Source: Melastoma dodecandrum
Lineage: Eukaryota; Streptophyta; Magnoliopsida; Myrtales; Melastomataceae
Direction of reading: 5' to 3'
NCBI GenBank assembly: GCA_029817715.1
Contig: JARUPY010000210.1
Location: forward strand, 1 to 64,000
DNA length: 64,000 nt
The translations under genes were made by a program, and so were the position numbers. Below, in pieces: positions 49,213-58,080 of the stretch; the first letter of the stretch is position 1; each line of letters starts with the position of its first letter. The notes below the pieces were generated by a model that saw only the letters and a program-made list of their open reading frames with translations, was not told the DNA's origin and did not search any database.

Positions 49213-49472
49213 TTTTTTCCGAGGAGCTCTTTCAGCGCGGCCGCGTCGAGCATCGCATCGGCCAAGAGCCGCTTCAGCTTGGCGTTCTCGTCCTCGAGCG
49301 CCTTGAGACGCTTTGCCTCCGACACGTCCAGGCCGCCGTACTTGGCCTTCCAGTTGTACAGCGTCGCCTCCGACATCCCGTACTTCCGGCAGAGATCGGC
49401 ACCCTTCGCTCGGGCCTCCCGCTCGCGCAGCACGCCGATGATCTGCTCTTCCGTAAAACGCACACGCTTCAT
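49206..49472 (-). CDS. IS3-family transposase OrfA (helix-turn-helix)
   Basis: DNA-binding protein of 88 residues starting [19 protein letters not shown]. The helix-turn-helix is [20 protein letters not shown], and a leucine-zipper region, [20 protein letters not shown], follows, as in the IS407 group. It ends GKKW just after the A7 slippery run. It may regulate the element or combine with OrfB by -1 frameshifting. Confidence 0.92.
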   Translation of the reverse strand: MKRVRFTEEQIIGVLREREARAKGADLCRKYGMSEATLYNWKAKYGGLDVSEAKRLKALEDENAKLKRLLADAMLDAAALKELLGKKW

Positions 49473-49537
49473 CGTCTGACCCTTCAAAAGCGGTCAGACC
49501 CTAGATCACGTTGAATGAACTTACCGGGGGCAGGTCA

Positions 49538-49541
49538 GACG
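49538..49541. repeat. Target-site duplication GACG, right copy
   Basis: Matches the four bases at 48264-48267 on the other side of the element. Confidence 0.85.
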
Positions 49542-49660
49542 CTAAGGCCAAGATCGAGGCCTGGCGGCGGGATTACAATTAGAGCCGTCCTCACACATCG
49601 CTTGGCTGGAAAACGTTGAACGCATACGCCGCTACAGCGGCCAGTCGGGCCGCCGAATGA
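49542..49660 (+). pseudogene. IS3-family transposase remnant, right part
   Basis: Continuation of the interrupted gene: AKAKIEAWRRDYN, an in-frame TAG, then SRPHTSLGWKTLNAYAATA. The TAG stands where relatives have a Glu codon. Together with the missing Asp of the left part, this shows the older copy was dead irrespective of the insertion. Confidence 0.72.
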
Positions 49661-49674
49661 ACGCTGGATCCTCA

Positions 49675-50370
49675 CTTTCAAGATCGAGGAGAAACATGGG
49701 ACCCTCTGTGTGACGTGCAAACCAGCACCAGCCGCCTGTCGCGGTTCTTCGCCCGCCACGGCATGCCCCGTAAAAAGGGGCGCTTCACGCCGCCGAGCAG
49801 GACCGGCCGGACGTGAAAACGGCACGACTGGCCTAGTTCGAAAGGCCAACTCGACCTAGGTCCCGGGCGTCTGGTCTTCATCGACGAGACCGCTGCCGCC
49901 ACCAATATGGTGCGCCCCTACGCCCTGGCCCCGCAGGGCCAACGCTGCCGCATCGCTGTGCCGTAGGGCCATTACAAGACCACCACCGTCACCGCAACGT
50001 TGCGCGCCTCAGGGCTGCTGGCCATCGACCTCAAGGAAGCGCCACCACGGGCGCGCACTTCCGCAGCTGCGTCGCCGACGCGCTGGCGCCGTTGCTCGAG
50101 CAGGGCGACGTCGTGATCATGGACAACCTCTCCGTCCACAAGGTGACCGGCGTGCGCGAGGCGCCTGAAGGGGTTGGCGTACGACTGCTCTACCTGCCGT
50201 CCTACTCGCTGGACTTCGATCCGATCGAGCAGCTCTTCGCCAAATCAAAGGCCCTGCTTCTCACCGCCGCCGCGCGCACTATCCCCGCGTTGTGGGAAAC
50301 CATTCGAAAGGCCTCCACGTGCTTCCAACCACAAGGATGTCGAAAAACTACAGTGGCGTGTCAGGGTATG
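49675..50370 (+). pseudogene. IS630-family transposase remnant
   Basis: The plus strand shows IS630 DDE blocks in several frames: RLVFIDETAAATNMVRPYAL (first Asp), an in-frame stop, GHYKTTTVTATLRASGLLAI, then DVVIMDNLSVHKVTGV (second Asp) and LPSYSLDFDPIEQLFAKSKA (final Glu). The N-terminal half is represented by LSRFFARHGMPRKKGRF. At least one stop codon and two frame changes are visible, so it is inactive. Ends and target duplications were not found. Confidence 0.75.
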
Positions 50371-50446
50371 ACGCCTACGACCCAACGTGATCAAGGTCGG
50401 CTATAATGATTTGACATCTCCTGGAGCGCCCGGACGAGACAGTACG

Positions 50447-52123
50447 CTACGACACCGCCGTTCCCCGGAAGGTCGTATGCCCATCTAAAGCATTGCATGG
50501 TGACCGGATGGCAGCGCACGCCGTGCTTAAGGCGGCATCTACCGCCTCGTCGGTCCAATGCCCGGCAACGAAGGCGAGTCCGGCCCGCGCCAGCGCCTCG
50601 TTGATCTCGGCATCCTCGTGGATCTCGACAATCGCTGCGGCGATCCGCGCATCGTTGGTGGCGATCGTAGTGTGGAGCGCCGGCGGCAGGTCGAGACCCT
50701 CGGCAGCGATCGGCGTCATCACGCAGGGCAGCCCGTGCGCCAGGCTTTCGAGCACCTTCCCCTTGATGCCCGCGCCGAAGGCGAGCGGTGCGACGGTCAG
50801 GCGGAGGCGGTTCAAGGCGAGGAAAAGGTCCGGCGCATGGCCGAGGATCTCGATGTCCTTGCCGGCAAGCCGGCTGACGGCGTCCGGCACGTCCGATCCT
50901 ATGACGACAAGCTTGATGCCGGGGTGCGTGCGCCAGACGAGCGGCATGATGCGCGTGGCGAGCCGTCTTACGGCATCGACGTTGGGTTCGTGCCGGAAGC
51001 CGCCGAGAAAGCCGACGTGGCTGCGGCTCGCGAACGGCCGGACGATCGGATTGGGACGCACGCCCCACGGCACGACATGGACGCGGAGCGCAGGGATCGC
51101 CGCGCGCAGGATCTCGGCCTCGGGCTCGGAATGGGTAACCACGGCGGAGGCGATGCGGGCGCAGTGCAATTCGCGCACCCGGGTGATCTCCGCCGTCTCC
51201 CGAAGCGTCGCATCGCCGTCTGCCGCCGCCTGTCGCGCGAACCTCAGGTGGTGCAAGTCGGCAACGCTGTAGACGACATGCGCGCCCGGCTGCTCGCAGC
51301 GGACCAGCGACGCGTAGCGCTGCGCGTTCTCCAGGCGATGGAGGTAGACGAGGTCGAATGCGCCGCGCTGGCGGCGCAGCAGTTCCTCGACGGAGTCGAT
51401 CGATGGCGGCAGAGCGACGCAGAGGCCCTCGCCGCGCAGCGCCTCCGCCGCCGCGCCGCCGCGCAGATCGCTCGGCAGGAAGGTCACGTCGTAGCTGAGG
51501 CGCCGAAGCGAGCGGACATGGGAGAGAATCGCGTTCGACCCCGCGTCGCGCGTCTCGTCGGGCAGGCTCGTGTCGATGACGAGCGCGCGCTGTCGCGCCG
51601 GGGACTCCGGCCCAGGACGCACCCGGCGACGCCGCTCGATCGAGCCTGCGGCCTCGGCGTGCCGCGACTTCAGATCCTCGACGATGTCGCGAAAGAAGGC
51701 GATGCGCGCCTCGAGCTCGGCGCCGTCGACCGGCGCCCGCAGGACCTCCCTGATCCGGGACTGGAAGGACGGGCCGAAGGCTTCCGACGGCTCGAGAACG
51801 ACCGGAGAGTAGAACAGCTCCCGCCCGTCGTTGCGCCGGTACACGCGGACGACGTGCCGCTCATAAGGTGAAAGCCGGGTCGGCAGCCAGTACTCGAAGC
51901 CGTGGCAGCCGGCGCCGAAGCCTTCCCGCGCGAGATCGGCGCGATACTGGTCGGCGACGACAAGCCCCAGTTCCTCGCCGCGGTCGGTGACGACGAGTTC
52001 GACCGGCGTCGCGGGCCATGCGGGATCGAAAGCCCAGCCGCGCACGACATGCGACGTCACGGAATCGATCTGCCCGCGCAACGTCGGTGCCAGGCGGGCG
52101 ATCTGCGGATCAAGAAAGGCCAT
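50447..52123 (-). CDS. Glycosyltransferase (GT4-type) with N-terminal GWAFD domain
   Basis: Protein of 558 residues. Residues about 14-110 form a beta-rich domain with HVVRGWAFDPAWPATPVELV and CHGFEYWLPTRLSPYERHVV, shared with the protein at 55399-56991. The rest is a GT-B fold: RALVIDTSLPDETRDAGSNA, YSVADLHHLRFARQAAA, VGFLGGFRHEPNVDAVRRLA, and the donor-binding end APLAFGAGIKGKVLESLAHG with the PVMT-like turn LPCVMTPIAAEGL. It is the last gene of the six-gene operon, 30 bases after the methyltransferase. It probably adds a sugar to a surface glycan; donor and acceptor are unknown. Confidence 0.85.
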   Translation of the reverse strand: MAFLDPQIARLAPTLRGQIDSVTSHVVRGWAFDPAWPATPVELVVTDRGEELGLVVADQYRADLAREGFGAGCHGFEYWLPTRLSPYERHVVRVYRRNDGRELFYSPVVLEPSEAFGPSFQSRIREVLRAPVDGAELEARIAFFRDIVEDLKSRHAEAAGSIERRRRVRPGPESPARQRALVIDTSLPDETRDAGSNAILSHVRSLRRLSYDVTFLPSDLRGGAAAEALRGEGLCVALPPSIDSVEELLRRQRGAFDLVYLHRLENAQRYASLVRCEQPGAHVVYSVADLHHLRFARQAAADGDATLRETAEITRVRELHCARIASAVVTHSEPEAEILRAAIPALRVHVVPWGVRPNPIVRPFASRSHVGFLGGFRHEPNVDAVRRLATRIMPLVWRTHPGIKLVVIGSDVPDAVSRLAGKDIEILGHAPDLFLALNRLRLTVAPLAFGAGIKGKVLESLAHGLPCVMTPIAAEGLDLPPALHTTIATNDARIAAAIVEIHEDAEINEALARAGLAFVAGHWTDEAVDAALSTACAAIRSPCNALDGHTTFRGTAVS

Positions 52124-52153
52124 GCGCCGGACTCACTCGCATCGACGGGGGGA

Positions 52154-52825
52154 TCAGTGGCCGCCGCGCAGAAACTGGTTGAAGGAGCCCTCGATGAATG
52201 CCCGAAATGCCGGGTCCGCGACGACGCCGCCGGGCGCCTTCGCAGCTTCGACGATCCACACCGACGGGTAGCCGAAGTCGACGCTGTAATCGCCGTGCAG
52301 CTCGAGGTTCCGGAGCGGCTCCGCGTTCGACGCGCCGTATTCGAAAAATTCGACATCAACGTAGCCAAGCCGCTCCAGCAGGGCGCGCAGCGTGGTTTTG
52401 GAATAGAGGAAGCAATGTCCCCAGCCGTGGAAGGCGCGGTTGAGCCGGAGATTGTCGTCGACCGCGATGGAGCCGGTGGCGGCATCGAAGGCGACATGGG
52501 TCTTCAGCACCCCTTCCAGCGCGGGCGCCGTGAGGCGCAGCCGGCCGTCGACCTTCAGCGCGCTGCCGGCGGCGCACAGGAAGTCGATCGCCTTTTCGAG
52601 GGTCAGATGCTCGAGGAAATGATCGGCGTAGACATAGTCGAGCTGCTCGTGCCAGGGCCAGGGCTGGCAGGCACCCAGGACCTGATCGACTCCGTCGAAG
52701 GGGCGAAGATCGGTGTTCCACCAGCCGGGGCGATGATGGTGGGGGCCGCAACCGACCTGGACGCGGCGAATGACGGCGGCGTCGGGCGGTACGCAGGCTT
52801 CGTCCATGTCCAGAAGACCGATCAT
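52154..52825 (-). CDS. SAM-dependent methyltransferase (class I)
   Basis: Protein of 223 residues with a Rossmann methyltransferase core of the short 'predicted SAM-dependent' kind. Motif I is RRVQVGCGPHHHRPGWWNTD. Then come DYVYADHFLEHLTLEKAIDF, the post-II His-rich helix, and GRLRLTAPALEGVL. The ATG at 52825 begins IGLLDMDEACVP. It sits between a GT2 and a GT4 gene with 13- and 30-base gaps, so it likely methylates a sugar of the glycan or ends chain growth. Confidence 0.82.
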   Translation of the reverse strand: MIGLLDMDEACVPPDAAVIRRVQVGCGPHHHRPGWWNTDLRPFDGVDQVLGACQPWPWHEQLDYVYADHFLEHLTLEKAIDFLCAAGSALKVDGRLRLTAPALEGVLKTHVAFDAATGSIAVDDNLRLNRAFHGWGHCFLYSKTTLRALLERLGYVDVEFFEYGASNAEPLRNLELHGDYSVDFGYPSVWIVEAAKAPGGVVADPAFRAFIEGSFNQFLRGGH

Positions 52826-52838
52826 CACTGTATCTCCC

Positions 52839-53600
52839 TCATGCAGCGCGGGCGACCGGATGACGCAGTGCCATGATCTCACGAAGTGTTTCGTGGGAGG
52901 GCAAGGCATCGTGATTTGTGCGCGATGACCCATGCAATCGATAGCGACATAGGATCGCCGGGACGTAGCCCGCGGTGAAGCCGGCCTCGACGAATTTCAG
53001 CCAGAAGTCGTAGTCCTCCCAACCGAGTTCGATGTGGCTGAAGCCGCCGACGGCGCGCCACGCGGCGACTTCGATCAGCGCCATGACGTCGATGTAATTG
53101 CCGGCGCGCAGTTGCTCGATGTCGAACAGATCGGCATGGCCCAGCTTCCGTTCGAGCCCGAACATTTCGAGCTGGCTGTACGTCGCCTCGAAACCGCCCT
53201 CGACGGCGACGCGGTACAGCTCGGCGATGGCATTCGGGAAGGCCGTGTTGTCGGCATCGAGCACGAAGACGTGCTTACCGCTGGCGCGCTCGAAGGCGGC
53301 GTTGCGGGTCAAGGACGGCCCCTGATTGCGGCGATTGCTGAGGAGCACGACGCGCCAGAAGCGCCGTGCATTTTTCTTCATCCACTTGAGCGCCACCTCG
53401 CGGGTGTCGTCCCGGTCGGACGCATCGTCGACGACGATCAGCTCGATCGCCGCATGCGTCTGGGCCCGGATGGAGTCGAGCGCTTCCGGCAGGAAGCTCT
53501 CGTAGTTGAAGGCCGAGACGCACACCGTGACGAGGTCCTTCGGGACGGCCCGTCCGGGCTTCGTCTCGAACAGCAGGTCCTGGGTCTGGTTCCAGATCAC
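52839..53600 (-). CDS. GT2-family glycosyltransferase
   Basis: Protein of 253 residues, GT-A fold. The nucleotide-sugar domain has VTVCVSAFNYESFLPEALDS, ELIVVDDASDRDDTREVA and the DxD motif in HVFVLDADNTAFPNAI. The acceptor side has VGGFSHIELGWEDYDFWLK, the ED(Y) catalytic base region of GT2 enzymes. The start is a GTG at 53600 that overlaps the upstream stop (GTGA). Confidence 0.87.
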   Translation of the reverse strand: MIWNQTQDLLFETKPGRAVPKDLVTVCVSAFNYESFLPEALDSIRAQTHAAIELIVVDDASDRDDTREVALKWMKKNARRFWRVVLLSNRRNQGPSLTRNAAFERASGKHVFVLDADNTAFPNAIAELYRVAVEGGFEATYSQLEMFGLERKLGHADLFDIEQLRAGNYIDVMALIEVAAWRAVGGFSHIELGWEDYDFWLKFVEAGFTAGYVPAILCRYRLHGSSRTNHDALPSHETLREIMALRHPVARAA

Positions 53601-55405
53601 GCTTCTCTCCTCGGCGTCTCGGCCATGAACTTCGCGATCCGGCGCCCGCTGGCGGCTGAGTCGCGCCGCTCGTCGATGTAGGCCAGCGCGCTGGCACGGA
53701 CCGTCTCGGCGGCCGCCCGGCCGTCTGGCGTGCGCAACAGCCAATCGACGAGATTCTGGATGTGCCGCCCGGTTTCCTCGAAATAATGGACGTTCGGCTT
53801 GAGCACCGGGTGCGGCAGGCACGGCTCCGAGACGACGACGGCGCCTGTCTCGAGCCCGAGGCGCACGATGCGGTGCCACTCGAAGAAGCCGAACTCGTCG
53901 CGGTGGACGTTGAGGACGATCTTCGAGTGGAAACCGACATGGCGCGCCGCTTCGAGGAGGTCGACCCCGCCGTTGGCGCGCAGCAATGTCTCCTTCCGGC
54001 GGCAGTAGATGACCGTCTGCAGATCGGCGAGGAACGCCGCGGTGCGCGAGAAGAAGCGCTCGCGATGCGGAGAGATGGCGCCGAAGAAGCTGACGTCGAT
54101 GCTGCGCGACGACAGCGCGCTGGTGCGACTGCCGAGGCGCCGCGCCGGCGCCGGCAGCACGCGCAGGAATGCGTCCTCGGCATCGGGAAGGCGATCCTCC
54201 AGCGGTTCGCCGAGCGGATCGCAGCACAGAGCCGGCAGGCTCTCGCCGTAGATCGCAGCGAGCTGCGGCGACAGGTCGAGCGCGCCTCGCGCGAGCATGT
54301 TGAAGGGGACGGCGCGGTCGAACCAGACCGTCTGAGGCTGCTCGGTATTGTAGAGGATCGCGCGACAGAGGATGTCCTCACGCACCCAGTGCTTGCCGTC
54401 GCCGATAAAGAAAAACTCGTGCGGCCCGACGATGAGCGTGTGTGCGCGCGCACAAGAGGGATCGCTGCTCTCGGTCAGGAGCTCGACGTCGTGCCCGGCC
54501 GCCGCCAGATCGTAGGCGAGGCATTCCGCGATCTCGCGAAGGAAGCTGTTGCCGCTCTTGTTGTAGACGACGGAGACCGACAGCGCCGGGACTGGCGCCA
54601 CATCGTCGCCATAGAGCTCATCTTCCAGCGATCGGGACCGCAGCCCCAGCTCGTTGGCGATGGTCTGACGGGCGAAGACCCGGCGGCCCTCAGAGAAGCC
54701 GTAGGTGAGAGCGTGCCTGTAGCCGCACAGCCCCGGCTCGCGCCGCAGCGGCTCGTTGAGCGCGAAATAGTCCTGATCGTCGTAGAGCGGAAATCGTGAG
54801 AAGCGCGCGAGCGCGCTCTGGATGGCACCATCCGAGAAGCCTTTCAGATGCCCCTTGTCCAGCGGCACGCGCTCGGTGGTCGTCGTGAGACGCGGCCGAG
54901 GCAGAGAATATTCGACGGAGAGGCGATACGCCTCGAGCGCGTCAGGCGAGGTCTCGACCGCCTTGGCGATCTTGGGCGCGGCGCCGCGAAAGGGGGGGCG
55001 CCCTTCGAGCAACCCGTGCTTGACGAGATGGTGGAGCGGCTCGATCCCCGCCGCGGCGACGTCGGGATTGTCGGCCAGATACCACGCGCCGTTGAACCAA
55101 GGGGCGTCGAGCAGCGAGACATAGGCGATCTTCTGCTCGAAGCTCAGCGGCAGGATGACCCGCCGCCGCAGGACGCGGGCCGCCAGGCTGGAGCGCCAAT
55201 AGCGGAGCCTCACCTGCAGGCGGTCGCCGGCGCTTAGGCCGGCGGCCTGTACGGCGGCCTCGCGCGCCGGCTCGATCGACAGCGCCGGCGTTGCCTTGGC
55301 GGCCAGGACCGCCGGACCCTTGATCGCGATCCGGGCGCTCCCCCACGGCCGCGAAGACGAGCCCTCGACGGACACTCCCTGCGCCAACGACATCCGTCTC
55401 AACAT
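53597..55405 (-). CDS. Large glycosyltransferase with NPDV-type repeat segment
   Basis: Protein of 602 residues. The N-terminal part has WFNGAWYLADNPDVAAAGIE followed by PLHHLVKHGLLEGRPPF, the repeat seen at the start of many polysaccharide glycosyltransferases. A second, weaker copy ends GYRHALTYGFSEGRRVF. The C-terminal half is GT-B-like: VSVVYNKSGNSFLREIAECL, RSIDVSFFGAISPHRERFFS, VIYCRRKETLLRANGG, FHSKIVLNVHRDEFGFFEWH, then RIVRLGLETGAVVVSEPC, as in CgeB/DUF3880-type enzymes. It overlaps its upstream neighbour by seven bases. Exact sugar unknown. Confidence 0.78.
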   Translation of the reverse strand: MLRRMSLAQGVSVEGSSSRPWGSARIAIKGPAVLAAKATPALSIEPAREAAVQAAGLSAGDRLQVRLRYWRSSLAARVLRRRVILPLSFEQKIAYVSLLDAPWFNGAWYLADNPDVAAAGIEPLHHLVKHGLLEGRPPFRGAAPKIAKAVETSPDALEAYRLSVEYSLPRPRLTTTTERVPLDKGHLKGFSDGAIQSALARFSRFPLYDDQDYFALNEPLRREPGLCGYRHALTYGFSEGRRVFARQTIANELGLRSRSLEDELYGDDVAPVPALSVSVVYNKSGNSFLREIAECLAYDLAAAGHDVELLTESSDPSCARAHTLIVGPHEFFFIGDGKHWVREDILCRAILYNTEQPQTVWFDRAVPFNMLARGALDLSPQLAAIYGESLPALCCDPLGEPLEDRLPDAEDAFLRVLPAPARRLGSRTSALSSRSIDVSFFGAISPHRERFFSRTAAFLADLQTVIYCRRKETLLRANGGVDLLEAARHVGFHSKIVLNVHRDEFGFFEWHRIVRLGLETGAVVVSEPCLPHPVLKPNVHYFEETGRHIQNLVDWLLRTPDGRAAAETVRASALAYIDERRDSAASGRRIAKFMAETPRREA

Positions 55406-56991
55406 GCTCGCGCCTCCATGCCTTCGGGTCGCACGACGGTTCCGCGCCGCTGCGCATCGCGCGCCGAGCGCAGCGTGAGCCTCAAGGCCGCGTCGATGTC
55501 GGCGGGGGCGTGCCGCATGTCGATCTCGTCGAGGCTCCGCTTGCGGACGTTGGCGTTGTGCGCGGCGTCCTCGTGGAGTCGGAGGATCGCGCTCGCGAGG
55601 CCCTGGGCCTTGCTGGTCTCAGGGGCGATCAGCGCGTCCGGCAGGCCGAGGTCGCGCAGCACCTGGGTGGGCGCGACGCAGGGAAGGCCCGCCGCGAAGC
55701 AGGCCGTCACGAGCCGGTAGGCGTCGGGAGCGGTGCGGAGCGTGACCGCAACCCTGGCGCGCTCCGCGATGTCCGCAATCGCTGCGTCCCCGCCAAGGGA
55801 GCCGTCCGCCTCCCGGCTCTGCGGCGGCGCGCCGCGCCAGGCGACGCGAATCGCCGGCGCCTCCGCGCCCACGAGGTCCAGCGCCGAGGCGAGATGCTCG
55901 ACGAGGATCGGCGGCGTCGACGACGGGTCGTCGAGCACCACGACGCCTGCACGACGCGCGAACGGCGTGCGGCCTGGCACCACGGCCTCGCTCCAAGACA
56001 CGACGACCTTCCGCGGATCGAGCCTGCCGGTCTTGGACTCCGGCAGGATCGTCGGATAGCGGTCGCTGGCGAGCGCGTCGTCGGGCCAATGAATGATGCC
56101 GTTGACCGCCCGCGCCATGTCGAGGCAGGCGAGGTCGTGGATCGTCGCCGCGTAGACGATCCGCGCCGTGGGGCAGAGACCTTCGGCGAGCGAAATGTAG
56201 CGGGTCGCAGCCTCTCGGCCGACGAGCATCACCACGTTGAGGCCGCCCTGCTGGCGCCGCAGCAACTCCTCGATGGACGCCGTGTAGGGACGCCGCGGCC
56301 GCTCGATTTCATGCATCGCGAGAAACTCGCTCTGTGCGGGCGACAGCGGCGCGAGGTCGGCCGCCGCGACCGCGACCTCGAAGCCCAAGCGGCGCAGTGC
56401 CACGGCGCGGTTCATGGTCAGGAAGCCGTCGTAGCCTTCCGCGGCCTGCGGCGCGCTGGGCGCCACGACGAGAGCGCGTTTCGCGACGACGGGCGGCAGC
56501 GCTTCTGCCGGGGCGCCGCGATGCGCGAACCAGCGAAACCGGAAGTCGCGCGCCTCCGCGCCGGATGCGAGGCTGGCCCGCCGATCGAGGATCGTGTCGA
56601 TGAGCTCGCTCAAGACCAGAGCCGCACGATCCAACGCGGCGAGGTCGGCCGCCCCGAGGAGGCGACCGAGCGACTGCTCGACCTCGTCACCGAACGCATC
56701 GGCCGCCTCGATGATCATCGGCGAGTTCGGCAGGTCGAGATCCTCGCCCTCGATGCGTGCCGAGACCACGTGCCGCCGCAGAGCGCAGAGCCCCGGAAGG
56801 AAGAGCTCGAACCCGTGCCGCGTGGATCCGAGAACCGACGCGAGATCGTCCCGCGCCTGGTTTGCCGTCAGACAGGCGACGAGCTCGCCGTCGATGTGGA
56901 TGAGAACCTGCGCCGGCCGGTCGGGCGCGCCGTCGAAGGCCCACCCGCGGATGCAACGGCGCGAGGCGTGATCGAGATGCCCCCGGCGCAT
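55399..56991 (-). CDS. Glycosyltransferase-like protein with N-terminal GWAFD domain
   Basis: Protein of 530 residues. Residues about 5-110 are the domain shared with the last operon gene: RRCIRGWAFDGAPDRPAQVL and TRHGFELFLPGLCALRRHVV. The rest is GT-B-like, with RALVVAPSAPQAAEGYDGFL, VVMLVGREAATRYISLAEGL, IVYAATIHDLACLDMARAV, AGLPCVAPTQVLRDLGLP and a terminal helical segment. The usual GT4 donor motif is weak, so catalytic activity is less sure than for its neighbours. Second gene of the operon, 12 bases after the Hint-domain gene. Confidence 0.75.
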   Translation of the reverse strand: MRRGHLDHASRRCIRGWAFDGAPDRPAQVLIHIDGELVACLTANQARDDLASVLGSTRHGFELFLPGLCALRRHVVSARIEGEDLDLPNSPMIIEAADAFGDEVEQSLGRLLGAADLAALDRAALVLSELIDTILDRRASLASGAEARDFRFRWFAHRGAPAEALPPVVAKRALVVAPSAPQAAEGYDGFLTMNRAVALRRLGFEVAVAAADLAPLSPAQSEFLAMHEIERPRRPYTASIEELLRRQQGGLNVVMLVGREAATRYISLAEGLCPTARIVYAATIHDLACLDMARAVNGIIHWPDDALASDRYPTILPESKTGRLDPRKVVVSWSEAVVPGRTPFARRAGVVVLDDPSSTPPILVEHLASALDLVGAEAPAIRVAWRGAPPQSREADGSLGGDAAIADIAERARVAVTLRTAPDAYRLVTACFAAGLPCVAPTQVLRDLGLPDALIAPETSKAQGLASAILRLHEDAAHNANVRKRSLDEIDMRHAPADIDAALRLTLRSARDAQRRGTVVRPEGMEARAC

Positions 56992-57003
56992 CGCGGCCGC
57001 CGC

Positions 57004-58080
57004 TCAAGCGACGTGCATCAGATCGCGCGTTGTCGTGCCGGCCGCCAATCGCGCCCGAAGGCGCTCGAGCGCCGGGCCGTCGACGACTCGCGGCGCATAG
57101 AAGACCGGCGCCTCGTCCTCGCGGTCCGGATAGAGCGCGAAATATTCGTCGACGTTCTGGAAGGCCATGCGGCTGTCGTGATCGACGAACGTCTCGCAAG
57201 GGACGCCCTCGGCGACGATGACGTCGTGGTTCTCGGTCTCGACGTGGAAATAATCGATCACGTCAAGGTCGTGGGCCTGAACGATCGAGGTTCCGTTCAC
57301 GAGCTCGGCCGCGGGCACCAGCATGCCGTCGACAAGCATGGCATGGCAGGGCGAGAGCAGGAGGTCGCGCCGCGGCAGGTTGTCGTCGAGCGCGCCGGCC
57401 TTGACCCGGATGGGCACGAGCTTCGGGTTGCGCCCGACGAAAGTCGTCGCGTAGCTGCGCCGCCCGATCCAGAGCACCGGCTTGGCCTCGCCGCCGACGC
57501 CGATCACCAGCGTCCCGATGCGCAGCGACTCGACCGGCACGTCACCGTCCGGCGTGGCGATGAGCGTGCCGCGAAGGAAGCAGGCGACGAAAGCCTGGCC
57601 GTCCAACGAGTCTGGCGTGTTCGACGCGCCGACATAGACCGTGGGGTCGTTTCCAACGGCCCCATCGAGCGCGGGCGCCAGCGGCGCGATGACCGGATTG
57701 GTCGATTGATTGACGCCGACAGCCGTGCCCCCGATGGGCAGGCTCGAGAGGAAGTAGGTGCCTCCGTTCGACGACGAGAAGGTGAAGCCGGTCGAGCCCT
57801 CCTTGATCAGCGTGACGTCGGGGATCGTGGTGGACCCGCTCACTGACGCTGCGTCTGGATAGGTGATGCTCTCCGTCGTGACGCCGTTCACCGTCGTCGT
57901 TGTGAAGCTGGCCGGACTGCTCAGCGAAAGCGGCTCGGCGATGTAGACCGGGCTGTTGAGAGTTGTCGAGAGCGTCGAGACGGCACTGTTGATGACCGAT
58001 TGCGCGTCGAGCGACCCAGGTGCTGTCAGCTGATAGACGCTCGCCGTGGCGAGGACTGTCCCATTGCCAGGTATAGCCAT
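57004..58080 (-). CDS. Hint (Hedgehog/intein) domain protein, first gene of the glycosyltransferase operon
   Basis: Protein of 358 residues. Residues 1-166 are Ser/Thr/Val-rich and beta-prone (for example TLSTTLNSPVYIAEPLSLSS), without a classical signal peptide. The Hint_2-type domain runs from Cys167 (VACFLRGTLIATPDGDVPVE) through RIGTLVIGVGG, PVLWIGRRSY, PIRVKAGALDDNLPRRDLLL, SPCHAMLVDGMLVPAAELVN and YFHVETENHDVIVAEGVPCE to about residue 310. The GT-x-I-x-T motif and the internal SPCH (usually SPxH) are present. Hint folds self-process through the N-terminal Cys; whether the protein is cut here is untested. It leads an operon of glycan genes, suggesting a surface protein that is processed or attached to that glycan. 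Confidence 0.88.
   Translation of the reverse strand: MAIPGNGTVLATASVYQLTAPGSLDAQSVINSAVSTLSTTLNSPVYIAEPLSLSSPASFTTTTVNGVTTESITYPDAASVSGSTTIPDVTLIKEGSTGFTFSSSNGGTYFLSSLPIGGTAVGVNQSTNPVIAPLAPALDGAVGNDPTVYVGASNTPDSLDGQAFVACFLRGTLIATPDGDVPVESLRIGTLVIGVGGEAKPVLWIGRRSYATTFVGRNPKLVPIRVKAGALDDNLPRRDLLLSPCHAMLVDGMLVPAAELVNGTSIVQAHDLDVIDYFHVETENHDVIVAEGVPCETFVDHDSRMAFQNVDEYFALYPDREDEAPVFYAPRVVDGPALERLRARLAAGTTTRDLMHVA

Larger units (their letters stand above)
48268..49537 (-). mobile_element. Complete IS3-family element (IS407-group-like), 1,270 bases
   Basis: The ends are perfect 13-base inverted repeats: TGACCTGCCCCCG at 48268-48280 and its complement at 49525-49537. The element carries overlapping OrfA and OrfB on the minus strand and is flanked by GACG duplications. 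All expected parts are intact, so it could be active. It has landed inside an older IS3-family transposase remnant. A related left-end fragment lies at 61535-61665. Confidence 0.92.
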
